The notes under the pieces were generated by a model, which had not been told where the DNA came from, did not search any database, and saw only the letters and a program-made list of their open reading frames with translations. The position numbers and the translations under genes were made by a program. Source: Plasmodium brasilianum (taxonomy: Eukaryota > Apicomplexa > Aconoidasida > Haemosporida > Plasmodiidae). From it: a DNA stretch of 64,000 bases. Below, piece by piece: positions 52,062 to 64,000 of this stretch (position 1 is its first letter; every line of letters begins with the position of its first letter). The stretch spans positions 1 through 64,000 of the forward strand of contig NC_090117.1 in the NCBI RefSeq assembly GCF_023973825.1, read 5' to 3'.

Positions 52062-55000
52062 TTTATTTAATACTTATTAATATCGCGTATACTTTATTCG
52101 ATATTCAATAAGAAAAAAATATAAATATATGTATAAGAAAAATCCTGCAATACAGATAAATGTTTCTAAAAATTATAAAACATATTCGGCACACAGAAGT
52201 TATTATGCACCATATATTTTACAAAATTGAAATTTATAAATGTTCCATAATATATGTCTATCAACATATAATATAAAAAACTTGAACAATTAAAAGGGAA
52301 TATATAATAGAAAAAAAAAAAAGTTCAGGAAAATTTTTTCAAAAATAACAATACAAATGTAATAACATATGAATACAATGCTTATAAGACTGTATATAAC
52401 TCATATACAAATAACACTGTAAAAATTTTATCAAGGTAAAAAAAAAAATATATGAAAGTGAAGCACAAATATTTTATGCAAATTTATAAGTAATAAAAAC
52501 ACAGAATTATGAAAAAGAAATAATTTTAACTAGCTAACTAACATCCATATTATTGTTCAACATGAACATAGCATACATGAAATGTATTAAATGCAAATAA
52601 TCATATAATACATATTAAATTATATGTAGCAAAAAGTACAAATTAATAATTGAATAATTTAACAATCGTTCCACCTGTACTGGAAAAACAGAATAATAAT
52701 TAAATTAACTAAAAATTAGTAATTCTAAGGATATGGCATATATAATTTTTGGATTAATGCATAAATAATAATTTCTATACTATGATAAATAAATTATCAG
52801 AAATGTAATATATTATGGATCTCATTTTTTGAAAGATCCATTTATCAGAACAGCAGAATTTTATAATGAATAAATTATACATCGAATGATCTTATTTAAT
52901 CCATTAATATGAAATGACGCTAATTAAAGCATTAAAATAATATCGCTTATTTTATATTACGATATTCTGCATAAATATAATTTATTAATTTATTCTCAAA
53001 AAAAAATTTTAATGTATGTTCCTTATATAATTTGATATGACTACATATTCATCTGTATAACCAAAGGTATATAAGTAAAATTAGGACAAACTTATTATCA
53101 AAGTAATTTTTTTTATTTTGCTTTTTATGATTATTATTACTCAAAATTGTTAAGACTATAATATTATGCTAATAATTATGAACTCTAGTTTGAATAACAT
53201 GAACTAGAATTTTTATTACGTAAGTATCTCACTATAATTTTATATACCACTGTTTTTATATTACATTTTTGTACGTAATAAATGAGTAAAAATTATAATT
53301 TATTATTTAAATAACTACACTATCTTAAATTCATTTGCTTCTACATATTTTTCCGGTTTTACACTGTAATACTTTTTATGCATATAGCATTTGTTTTAAC
53401 TTATATTATGTTAATGTTTTACATAAAAATATATTTATTTTTGTATTAAATATTATTTTTTAAGAAAAATGATTTATAACATATTCTCAATAATATTAAT
53501 GAAATTTCATTATTTTATATGAATTTTTATTAATTTTGTATTATTTTTAAATAAACCTAATACATAAATTTCAGTATTGTACACAACCTCTTATCATATA
53601 TTAAAAAATATAATAAAAAAGAAAAAAAAAATATATTTTTTTTTATAAATATTTTAAATATAAATTTACGTAGCTTTTTTACTATTCTTTCAAATGTTTG
53701 ATAATATCGTAGCATATTGTTATTTGCTGCCACATATTAATCCACAATAATATGTTCACTATATATATTATATTTACATAAATTTATATAATATATTCAA
53801 GTACAGTAATATATATAAATAATACTTTAAAATATGATAATTTATTTTTATTTATAATCCTATATTTATTGTTATTAATATATTTAAAAAAAAAAAATTA
53901 AATAAAATGTAAGAGCTTAAAATAAAAGGAACATAAAAACGAACAAATAAATTTAATATAAATAAATTAAAGCATAAAAGAAAATTAAGATAAAACTTTT
54001 TAGAAAACCATATTTGTTTTGCTTAACAATAATAACGTAATTTTATACGTGAAATAATTAATTACAAGCATTTGTTATTACATTCTTTTTTAATTTGCTC
54101 ACTATTCAATATTTCATATGTACATGTTTCAAATGTAATATTAATATAATAAATAATTTATATAATTTATACTATAATAACCTATTCTCTTGTTTGTGAA
54201 TTTAAATTGTTCTGCGTTTTCAATTAATTATTCACAATTTAAAAATTATTATAAACTATACATAATCTTTTTTTTTATGTAGGCTAAATAAATATTTATT
54301 ATTATAAAAATGTTATTTTCTTTAATTAAAAGTATAAACGAACAAAAAAATATATAATATATTTTTAATTTACTTATAAGAATATAACTATCAATTAATG
54401 AATAAAAAAAATTACAAAAGTTAAATATATTTTGTTTTGTTCAACGTAATATATTATTTCTTTTGCGTCAAGTTATTATTTTATGATTCCTTATTTGAGT
54501 ATTATAATTTATTTTATATTTTATTCAACTATATTGCATAAATAATTTTAGTATAATTATTTCTTAATATTTTTTTATATATTTTTAATATGTATCCAAA
54601 ATTTATTTCATTATTAAAACTAAATATACTTTTAATATATTGTTTTTTCAAATCATAGGATTCATATATAAAAGTAGTAACAGGTATATACAAGAGAAAA
54701 TATATGTAAAATAAATTATACTATATTAAAATTATTCAATGAAATAATATATACTGTAAACAAGGAATGTTAAGTAATAGATATAAATAAAATGTTAACT
54801 GTCACACGTACATTTTAATAAGAACATTCCACAAGTATAGCAACACTTTAGTATAATTTATATAATATTAGTTCTCGTTCTTTTATACAATATAGTAAAT
54901 ATGAAAGATATTTAAAAAAATTTATAACACTAGAACAACCTATATCAATAATAAATAAAAAAGATAATACAAAAAAAACAAAAATAAAAACAAATTATCA

Positions 55001-55547
55001 TTACTAATAATGTTTTGGCTTATAGATAATTTATTCTATGAAAAACGTAAGAATAAAAGGAATTATATATATTATTATAGGTAATAACATCTATATATAC
55101 ATGTGTTTCTACTAAGAAAAAATAGAAAATGCCAATAGATAAATTAAAGTTATTTTTACCGAATAAATTTTATATTACATGTTGATATGACTTATATGTA
55201 TTGTTTTTCGGATAATATTTTAATTTTTTCTTTATATAGCAAAAATTATTTTTATATAATAATATATACATAATTGTGAATTAATATTAAAAAATGATTA
55301 GGACATATCTCCAGTTGTTGTATATTTACTTAACGTAAAACCAGATAAGCAGCACATAAAATAAATACTGATCTATTAAATTATATTATAGAATATATAT
55401 AAATTCTTATGTAAATGATGATTTTGTATTTATTTTTATTACCATGTATAAACGTAAAATTACAATATTGATAATTAAATATATAAATTCATATTTTTCC
55501 TTCAGACGGTTATTTACAATAAACTAGAATATTAATGTAAACCCACC
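52062..55547. other. intergenic upstream of the STP1 gene
   Basis: No gene supported. Contains the presumed 5' region of the plus-strand STP1 gene. The fam-type upstream boxes were not seen in it. Confidence 0.5.
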
Positions 55548-58105
55548 ATGGATAATTGTTTTTCTTCGGTAATAATTGTTTATTTTTTGATGTGTATGAA
55601 TTATTTATTTATTCTAGAACAACTGATAAAATAAATTAGGTAAAAAATAATTCTTAAATAATTCTTTTAAATCTAGAAATTGAATGTTCGAAGTTCTGGA
55701 TATCTGATGTACGCTTTCGATAGAAATTTTATAAAAATTAAACAATATATAACCACTAAAACTGCTAACTTATCTAATAAGAGAGACAAATAAGCATTTA
55801 GAGAAGTATGTAGAGACTTGAGTAAATATCTAATTGAAAAGAAGTCTCCCCCATCATATTATAGGTCTTCTAAAGATACATGGGAAGGGGCAATAAAAAA
55901 TTGGGTAATATTTCACTATGAAAATGTTGATATACATGGGAAATGTCCTGTTGTTATGGATGAAAGTGATATGGAACTTTTAGAATTAAAATATAAAGAA
56001 GAAGATTTTTGTAATAAAAGAAGTACATATATGAATAAAATAAAACGATTAGAAAGAGGAATCTCAAAAACATGTGATGATGAGTATTTAAAGATATGTA
56101 ATGAATACAACGATTGGATTGATGCGATGAAGATTTATTTTGATACAAAGACAAATCCCTTTCAATATTGCTACATAAAAAAATCAAATAAAGGAAAAAG
56201 AAGACAAAGTCAAGAAATATTTTGCGACGTGTTCCAAAAGGAAACTTTTACAAGAACTCATTGCCTACCCATCAATAAAATTCCGTCTTGTAGAACTTTA
56301 CTTGAAAAAAAAACTGTTAATTCACAAGAATCGGTTCAAGAAACAGATTTAATTCATCCAAAATCTGATGTTTCAGTGGAAATAAGCTCTCGAACTCCAC
56401 CACATATGGAAATTCTAGAGGTACAGAAAGATGAAACTGAAGATCAATTTCCAAAGGAAGTGAAAAGTCAACTTGATGATCAGTCATTAACTGAAACATC
56501 AAGTTCTCAAGATAAAAGTACAAGTATTGCAGCTATTCAAACTAAACAAGATGTAAAATTAGAAGGATCTACACAGGATATTATTGAAAATACAGTATCA
56601 CCACGATCCGATACTTTAGCAAATTCAAATTCTGAAGGATCAGAAGTATTCCATACTATTGAAACTAATACTCTAAGTTTTCAATCATTAATTCCTAGTC
56701 CAGGTTCTGCCAATTCTACTGAAATTCTTAAAATTCCAGGAATCACGAATTCTACTTACATATTTTTGATATAAAAAAACTAATTAAATATATATATATA
56801 TATAATTACACAGGTTCAACAGTTCATTCATTTAAAGCATACTCATCTATTTTAATAACCTTCATAGTTATTGTATTTTCTTTTTTTATTAAAGTAAAAT
56901 AAAACTTTTCTTATAAAAATATGATAATTATTTTTTTATTTTAATTATTTGTTTTATAAATTTTCTTTTTTTTATATTGCAGTACTATTTAATAGGGATA
57001 TTTAAAAAAAAAAAAAAGATAAAAAGAAGACAAGTGAAATTTCTAAAAATACTAACACCTAATTCTCTCACAAAAAACGAATTTGTAAAACATGATAATA
57101 TTGAATATCCATTATATGATGATGATGAGATCACAAAACAAATAAGAATACTTGAACATAACAAGAATAATAATATAAACGCATCGAAGCAGAAAAAATA
57201 TACATACAAAACTATCATAGAAGTACATATGCAAATACTCGAAGAATACAGAAATGAAGAATGGGAATACGTAAAAGGAGAATTTTTAGAAATATGCTTA
57301 GAATTGTTAACAAAAGGGGAACACAATACATACCCTTATTTGACTAATGACGAACTCATAATGGGAAATACAAAAAGTATTAATCAAAAAGAAAAACAAA
57401 AAATATTATGGAATAAATGGATAGAAAAACATCAAAATCTTGCTGACAAATTGAAAAAAAAACATTGGTTTAATAATTTAAAAAATGATTGGAAAAGAGA
57501 ACTAGCTAACTTAAAAAAAAGAGAAAAAATTAAAAAATGATCCTGATGAAATTCAAAATATTCCATTTTCACAAAGAGAAAAAGATATATGGAGACAGTG
57601 GATATCGGAGAAATGTATAATTATTAAGCAATATATTGAACAGGACTTATTTAACTATTTGACTAATGAACTCCAGATAATACCAGATGATTATGATAAT
57701 GAAAAAATTAAAGATTCTTTGCCATTAATTAATATAGGTGAATTATCGAACAAAGAAGACTGCCAAGAATTATATAAATATATAAAAAAAAAATTATTAA
57801 CAAAACTATGTATTTTCGTTCTTATGTCAGTATTAGAAGAATGCAAAAAAGAGCAGGACATTGAAAAAAATGAATCACATTTGGATAATTACATAATTGA
57901 ATTTAAGGAAAAAGAAAATTCAGATAGTAAAAAAGAATTTATAAAAAACTTAAGTGACTTTAACCGAAAATTTTTGGGAAATATGGAAAATACTGATTAT
58001 ACAACAGACGATAGCTTTAGGAAAAAGTTAGAAAATTGGATAATAGAAGATAATACAAATGCAAATTCTATGAGAAAGGAGAATACTGCAGACAAATACT
58101 ACTGA
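55548..58105 (+). pseudogene. STP1 (surfin-related) surface protein gene, disrupted by one stop and one frameshift
   Basis: Four exons can be read: 55548-55568 (MDNCFSS), 55677-56703, 56814-56893 and 56983-58105, all with GT..AG introns (108, 110 and 89 nt) and consistent phases. The N-terminal ectodomain has SKYLIEKKSPPSYY, TWEGAIKNWVIFHYEN and several cysteines, as in STP1. A Ser/Thr/Glu-rich stalk follows (about residues 150-349). Exon 3 encodes the membrane helix (about 358-376, SSILITFIVIVFSFFIK). Exon 4 is the cytoplasmic part with repeated W-containing modules (EVHMQILEEYRNEEW, FLEICLELL, LWNKWIEKHQ, DIWRQWISEK). Lesions: in-frame TAA at 55791-55793 (codon 46), and a net one-base gain in the A runs at 57513-57537. 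Without these the product would be about 749 residues. The frameshift could be a sequencing error; the TAA is less easily explained so. Exon 1 and the second donor are inferred from phase. Confidence 0.75.
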
Positions 58106-60652
58106 ATTATAAAAAAATACATTTTTAAAATTTATAATATACATTCTGAATATATAAGGATAATATTTTTGCGTAAGCATGTAATTTATATGATACTTAT
58201 TTCATAAATTTTATTATTCACTAAGGGAACAATGAAAAAAATAATTTAAAAAAATACTTAATAAAAGAAAGAAAAGCGAACATGAAATATGAAGATTGAA
58301 ATAAAGATGCATAAAATATATTTCAATTATATATACTATTTTTTATTTAAGATTATCAATATGAATATTATATTAGTATTTGATTAAATACAAGTAACAA
58401 GGTATATATATATATATATGTAAAAATTAAAATTATATTAATGTATTCCAAAAATATTAAACTTGTAGGAAAAAAAAAAAGCAAAAACATTAATTTTGAA
58501 ATACTTTTTTTTAATTTATACATCATAATTACTTATATTTTTATAATTCTATGTTATTTCATTATTTCTATTTATATGGTTATTTCCATATTTAGAATGA
58601 TGCTTATTTGTATCCTTCAAAAAATTCCTATCAATTAATCGTTTAAGGATTTAATTAATATAAAAAAAAATTTAATAAAAAAAACAGATATACGTTAAAA
58701 CACATGAAAGCGTAGTGAAAACATATATATAATTCATATAATTTAATATATTATAAAAAAACCATATGTTATATACATAATGAAATACTTCTAGGTCATT
58801 ATGATTTAATAGATAATCTCATAATAAACGTTTTCATTTATAGTAAGTTTGTAACCCTTTATTTGTTATATATCAATATATTTTTTTTTAATAATATATA
58901 TCTTCTCACTAAAAAAAAATCATATTTAAATGTACTGTCCCTTCATAAAGAATTCAATTTTTTTATACAACAAATAGTGTAAGTTAAATGAAAAAACTTT
59001 ATACATATTTATAGATATTTATGATATTCAAGTATCTTTTGGGATTGTATAACTTTTATAATTATAAATTAAAAAAATAATTGAACTAATTAAAATGCCT
59101 AAAACATGATAATAATGAAATTATTCTGAATACTTAGTTTTTTATATTAACTTGTAATTTATATGCGCATTTAAAAAAAATGTAAACAATTAAATAAAAA
59201 ATATTCTTATATTTTTTTTTACTTTAATATCTACATTATTATTTATTAATATTTTTATAAAATAAAAGATATAAAAGTTAAATATAAAAAAATGTATAAA
59301 TTAAACAGTACTATATGAATTTCAGCGCTTTTCTAAAACCAGAAGGATATTAAAGAAAATATAAATATTTTATAGTAAATTTAAAAAATATGATATATTT
59401 TTACATTTTTAAAATAATTTCTTAATTTTGACTTTTATCTTTATGTTTTTTTTTGATTTTTTGTAATTACTTAATTATATTTTTCTTTTTTCTACTTAGC
59501 TAATAAGATTAATGGTTATTATTTTTTAAATCATCTCTCTATATATTAATATTTATAAAAATAACTACTACTAGATTTATCTATGAAAATATAAAATCCA
59601 TTTTATATATGTAACAATTTTTAACTGCTATCATATACCAAAAAAATAGGCAGATTACAAATTATTATTTACTGTTTTATATTATGTAAATCCCATAATA
59701 ATATTACTTAATTTATGAATTTTACAATATCATTAATTCATAAATAATATAATAAATAAAATGGCAAAAAATATATTAATCTGAATTAATTATAATTATT
59801 ACCATAGGTTAGTACAATGCTATATGAAATAGATATATTCGTCTCTCTAATGTAATATCCTTATAATACATTAAGCAAATATATTATTACATATTAATAA
59901 CATATTATTAAGAAAATAATTATTTTTAGCTAGTTATATTAGCATTGTCTTTGTTCCAACACTTTTGAATAAATTCAATAGAATTTATATTTTTTCTTTT
60001 TGTTTTACAAGAAGTAAATATATAGTTCTTTTAAAGTATATTCTTTTAATTTATATAAGATTCATTCCATTAGATATTTTTATACTTTATCATAAAATAT
60101 TAATATTACATGCATAATTTATTCATACAAATTATACATTACCAGAAAATAAATATTTATGTTTTCTTTTATATTTTATTTTTTATATATGATATTGTAC
60201 TTAATAAATTTTTTAATATAACTTTAGTCTATTAAATCTATAGTGATTATACTAGAAATATATTGAATATTAATAATAATAATAATAGAATATTGGCACA
60301 CATAAACCTACAAATGTAGTTATTAATTAATATTAATCTCATAACAGCACAACTGTAATTCTTTGGAATCTATTGGGAATTTTGACAACAGTACTTTATT
60401 AAATGAAACGCATATATGAGAATTGAAAAAAGATATATTATTGGTATAAATATAAAAATAAAATAACAGAGGATATCTTACATAAAACAAATATAAAAAA
60501 AAATATTTATTTTAACCGTTATAATAATAACTTTTCTATATTAATTACTACTTTGTTCATAAAGTAAAACAGAAATCATTCTACGTATGTACTAATAATA
60601 AAAACAATTTTTGTTTTTATGTAATTTTATATTTTTTTTTAAATATATTTAA
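58106..60652. other. intergenic downstream of STP1
   Basis: Nothing firmly supported. A 65-codon hydrophobic plus frame at 58441-58638 has no family feature. A minus-strand stretch at about 59926-60020 reads NINSIEFIQKCWNKDNANIT and looks coding-like but is too short to assign. Confidence 0.4.
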
Positions 60653-60946
60653 TTATATCATAAATATATTAGTACAATTAAAATATAATAATATACAAGT
60701 TATATATTTTACGAAATATATAATCTTAAGATATTTTACAATAATATGATATATAAAAAAAAAAAAAAAAAACCAATTTATTATTATTCTCTGAGATCTT
60801 TGAAATATACGTTTATATATACTACAACACATAAGACACATAATAGAGATAAATAAAATAGCAGTGAAATAAGCAAAATTGAAAAATTTTATGATATTTT
60901 TTTTATCAATTATTTTACAATATTGGGAAAGTAGAACAAAAGCCAT
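60653..60946 (-). CDS. hypothetical hydrophobic small open frame
   Basis: A 97-codon frame starting MAFVLLSQYCKIID, with a hydrophobic stretch (FAYFTAILFISIMCLMCC) and a charged segment (YKRIFQRSQR). It then runs through a 17-18 base homopolymer (plus 60755-60772) that yields poly-F. The first 57 or so codons are the only protein-like part. They could be a signal-bearing first exon, but I found no convincing partner exon. Probably not functional. Confidence 0.2.
   Translation of the reverse strand: MAFVLLSQYCKIIDKKNIIKFFNFAYFTAILFISIMCLMCCSIYKRIFQRSQRIIINWFFFFFFIYHIIVKYLKIIYFVKYITCILLYFNCTNIFMI
60755..60772. repeat. poly-A run (about 18 A)
   Basis: Homopolymer within the doubtful minus-strand frame described nearby. 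Its length is error-prone. Confidence 0.85.
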
Positions 60947-62038
60947 AAATTTATTTTTTAATTGGGCTTGTTATATTTTGTCGGTAAATATAAATTTTAG
61001 TTAATATATTAATTTATATTTTTTATTAGTCACATGTATAAATAAAATTCACTAATATATTTTACTAAAAGCTTTAGGCATAAAATTTTTTTTTTTTTTT
61101 ATTTAATTTATAATTTTAATTAATCTACCTTGTAATAATATGTAATTTTTGTTTATATAATTGTTATATTTAAAATATAATCATATATATCATACTAAAT
61201 CAAAAGTTATAAAGATTAAACTGCAACTTTAGCTTCTTGTGTAATAGGATGAAAAAAAATAAGAGATTGTTTTAAATTATACGATAATGTCTATCTCTAG
61301 AATAATATGTTTATACTTAAAATATTATTTTTAAGCGAGATATTTTTAATTAAACGAAATAGTATTTATTTTCATGTATTATAAACCTATTTAACTTGAA
61401 TTTATTATTCATTTATGAAAAATTATAATTTCACTAAAAATCACGAAATTGAGATTCCTAAAGGACCCATATATTATTATAACATATTTTAAATATTAAA
61501 TGAAATAATTTGAAAGGTGCCATTCTAACACTAAAAAAAAAAATAAAAGGGGAAATTCTATACCTATAAAATAAATAATATTTATCTATTTATATTATTT
61601 TAAAAGGTAAAAAAAGATTTTTATATAGATAGTCGAATATAATTCTCAATATGTATATGAGAATGCATTAAAGTTAATTTATTTTTTTCTATAGCATGTA
61701 AGTACATTTATATAATTTTCACACGAATAAAAATAAAAGGGAAGAATATTCATTACTATAATTGTATTCTAGATACGATAAAGAAATTATTTTTTTCAAA
61801 TTATCATGTTTACAATTAAAAGCTTTTGTATTGTACTGTACAAACTATATAATCTTATATTAATTTTAACCAAAAATTAAAGTTGTGATTTTATTAAGAA
61901 TTGTTTTTTTAAATTCTATATATGAAAAAACGGAATGTGTCACGTATTTACTTAATGTGTAAAATTTTTTCACTTAGATAAATATCAATATAATATTAAT
62001 TTAACTTTTGCCGTTTCATTCACGTATAATTATATACA
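60947..62038. other. intergenic
   Basis: No gene supported. AT-rich DNA upstream of the pir pseudogene. Confidence 0.5.
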
Positions 62039-62926
62039 ATGGACGAACATTTTATGGGGAAGTGTAAGATTTATTTTTTTGTTATAGTTTTTATATTTAT
62101 CATAATATTTCATTAATTTGTTGTCACATAAATGAAATATATATTTTTATTCATTAAAATATAATTTTACGAATATATGTTATTATTATTATTAGTAGAA
62201 TTTTTTATTTTATTTTATTATTTTTTTAAAATAATTCGTGTAATTACATCTTCATTATAAAACGGAATAAAGGGGGGTTATTTAAAATGTTAAGAGTGAT
62301 AGTATAAGTCCTGTATAATATTGTTCTAATACTAAATATAATTCTTTAAATATTCCTAATACTAATTTTATTACATTATGTCAACAGATTGGTAGATATT
62401 TAATTGAAACTAAGGATAAATATTATTTTGATAATCTCAAACGTCGTAAATACTTGAATTACCTGATAAATTCAGAATAAAAAAATAAAAAGAATAATAG
62501 TTACATTTTGTTTAACCCCTTTAGAGATGTTTCGTCTAAATTAGATAATATATTTATACAAGAAATAAAGAAATTGATACTGAATCTTTAACAAAGCTTG
62601 AATAAATATACGGTTATTATGATAATTTTAGCAAATTTAATGGAAAAAAACAGGATTCTGGTGATATAATTTGTGGTAATATTAAGAAATGTTATAACCT
62701 TTACAGGAATAATTGTGAAAAACATCAAAAAAGTAGTTAAAATGATTTTTGCGAGAAGTTAATCAATTGTAAAGAAGCATTTGATAATAAAATTCACATG
62801 GTAACTCCTTGTACTGGTTTACCACATATTTATCATCTACGCAATTATAATATATATTTGCTGTCAGTTTATCCAGAGCGGTCGTATTACTAGCATCATT
62901 CTCTTTATTTTTTTTTATATATAGTT
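62039..62926 (+). pseudogene. pir family pseudogene
   Basis: A possible exon 1 at 62039-62063 (MDEHFMGK, donor GTAAGA) precedes a broken main exon. From about 62290 it reads VKSDSISPV, stop (62316-62318), then YCSNTKYNSLNIPNTNFITL, CQQIGRYLIETKDKYYFDNL and KRRKYLNYLI to a stop at 62478-62480. After a frame change near 62555 it reads EIDTESLTKLE, stop (62603-62605), then IYGYYDNFSKFNGKKQDSGD, CGNIKKCYNLYRNNCEKH, stop (62738-62740), then NDFCEKLINCKEAFDNKIH. Another frame change leads to a membrane segment (SLSRAVVLLASFSLFFFIY) ending near 62924. Paired cysteines, the YLIETK and KYLNYLI motifs, the FC.ELI-like motif and the terminal helix are those of PIR proteins. At least four stops and two shifts make it non-functional. 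Confidence 0.75.
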
Positions 62927-63099
62927 AAAAAAAAATTATAGTCAATAACGTGAATATTCTAACACAACGAGTATTCCAATTTTTACAAAAATTTACAAGC
63001 ACAAAACATTAATATATTTAGGTATAGATACATGTTTTGTTTCATATAGTTTACTTTATTGATATCATGCTTATGTAATAGCTTATTTACGAAAAAAAT

Positions 63100-63732
63100 A
63101 GTTGAACTTAAAGAAAAAAGAGAATCCTTACAAAATATATATAAATAAGTATATGGAAAATTTAAAGGAAGTTTTCATAGTATAGGGTATCAACCACAAT
63201 GAGAACCTTGATACAAAAATTACAATTTATATTATTTACTCAGCGGCGCAAGTGTTACATATATGAGGATATTTCTTAATAAATAAGATAAAAAAAATTA
63301 GAAATGTATACATGCGCATTAAAATTAAAAAAAAAAACTACACAACAATTATTCAAACAAAGGGTTAACATAAATACAGTACTACTGTTTGAGTCAGTAG
63401 AAAAAAGTCCACTTATATATGAATTTTTCTTTAGAATGAAAAACACATAATTTTAAAACATAAATATATAGCACAAGATTGTAAAATAAATAATGATTTT
63501 ATTACACATTAATATATAGAACTGTTTATTAAATTTGTATTAAAATAAGAAGACATGAAACAGAAGCTTTAAAAAAAACACCATTAATATTATTATCCAA
63601 ATTAAAAAATAAAATTCATAAAATAAAAACATTATTCAAAAATTCAAAAGAATATATATATATTATTTATAACTTTAAAGGTTTATTATCATTTATGTGC
63701 TTGCCGATAAACAGAATTAAAAATTTAAAATA
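63100..63732 (+). pseudogene. decayed coding relic of unidentified conserved gene
   Basis: Three protein-like stretches lie in order on the plus strand. The first is IVELKEKRESLQNIYK, stop, VYGKFKGSFHSIGYQPQ (about 63100-63200). The second is TTQQLFKQRVNINTVLLFES, then VEKSPLIYEFFFRMKNT, stop (about 63320-63450). The third, in a shifted frame, is IKIRRHETEALKKTPLILLS, then KLKNKIHKIKTLFKNSKEY and a stop near 63730. Residue use resembles a conserved intracellular protein more than a surface antigen. I could not identify the family. It may continue the degenerate zone that begins with the pir pseudogene. Confidence 0.35.
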
Positions 63733-64000
63733 ATATGCGAAAAGTTTAGTATTGTTGTTTTTGTATGGTATATATTATATGTAACACTGTAAAAAGGTTA
63801 TTTATATATGTAGTTAAGTGGCATATATTCCGCTCAGTGCGAATTTATATAGTAAAATTTTTAATATTTAGTTTATAATTCATATATATGTTCTTCTAAT
63901 GCACTTTAATTATTTGTCTTTTTCTCCTCTAATAGTTTTATACATATAACATCCGAAGTAGTAAGAAAATCTTCTTATGATAAATAAAAAAAATATATAA
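63733..64000. other. window end, nothing supported
   Basis: AT-rich DNA without a supported feature. No telomere-type repeat is present at either end of the window. Confidence 0.5.

Noticed and set aside
55818..55820. TTG at 55818 as the start of an independent 318-codon gene
   Set aside because: The frame continues upstream to the TAA at 55791 and beyond it to a plausible spliced first exon of STP1.
63100..63250. Resemblance of KFKGSFHSIGYQ to phosphofructokinase
   Set aside because: Only a few residues (the GYQ context) match from memory, and the following stretches do not follow that enzyme.
1..64000. Telomere repeats, CRISPR arrays, rRNA, transposons
   Set aside because: None seen. Direct repeats are simple sequence or diverged segmental copies, and no GGGTT[T/C]A arrays are present.

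Overview
The window is eukaryotic, extremely AT-rich, sparsely coding subtelomeric DNA of a malaria parasite. The best fit is Plasmodium malariae or a very close relative. The evidence is six intact two-exon genes of the fam-l/fam-m kind: exon 1 reads like MEQQIKSLLFIKI, an R-x-L motif sits in a (R/K)NYRLLAKYKQ context, two membrane segments follow, and the tail is basic. A degraded STP1 gene and a degraded pir gene support this. I identified the families by recognising these patterns, not by a search.

Layout. From 1.1 to 49.3 kb all fam genes lie on the minus strand. Type A has a KHFHFEKKWIKKKDYDNF block; type B has CIFETKKYSxLEKKIFKELDY. The order is A1 (1.1-2.0 kb), B1 (5.5-6.6), A2 (17.6-18.5), B2 (21.2-22.1), B3 (31.7-32.7), A3 (37.1-38.0) and a broken B4 (48.5-49.3). 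I cannot say with certainty which type is formally fam-l and which is fam-m. Plus-strand items are a broken exported-protein gene at 43.6 kb, an STP1 gene with two lesions (55.5-58.1) and a pir pseudogene (62.0-62.9). Several short coding-like relics lie between (8.9, 24.5, 34.3, 48.1 and 63.1-63.7 kb).

The fam genes follow one template. Exon 1 is always 29 codons, the intron is 124-129 nt, and the R of R-x-L is residue 52 in all six intact proteins. A bipartite or tripartite upstream motif, TATATTCTCTACATTC on the coding strand, lies about 396-417 nt before every start codon, including that of the B4 pseudogene. This upstream motif is the most interesting regulatory signal I found.

The intergenic DNA is not random. 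About 5.5-14.4 kb aligns by eye with 21.2-30.1 kb (offset about 15.65 kb), and 14.5-18.9 kb aligns with 34.0-38.5 kb (offset about 19.5 kb). The subtelomere therefore looks like a mosaic of diverged segmental duplications carrying fam genes and their flanks. Within the first pair are matching less AT-rich blocks (11.6-13.9 and 27.3-29.5 kb) with no convincing gene.

Functionally, the intact genes encode predicted exported or membrane-bound two-helix proteins of the infected red cell. STP1 and pir are membrane surface-antigen families, but both copies here appear non-functional unless the STP1 lesions are sequencing errors. I saw no tRNA, rRNA, CRISPR array, transposon or telomere repeat.
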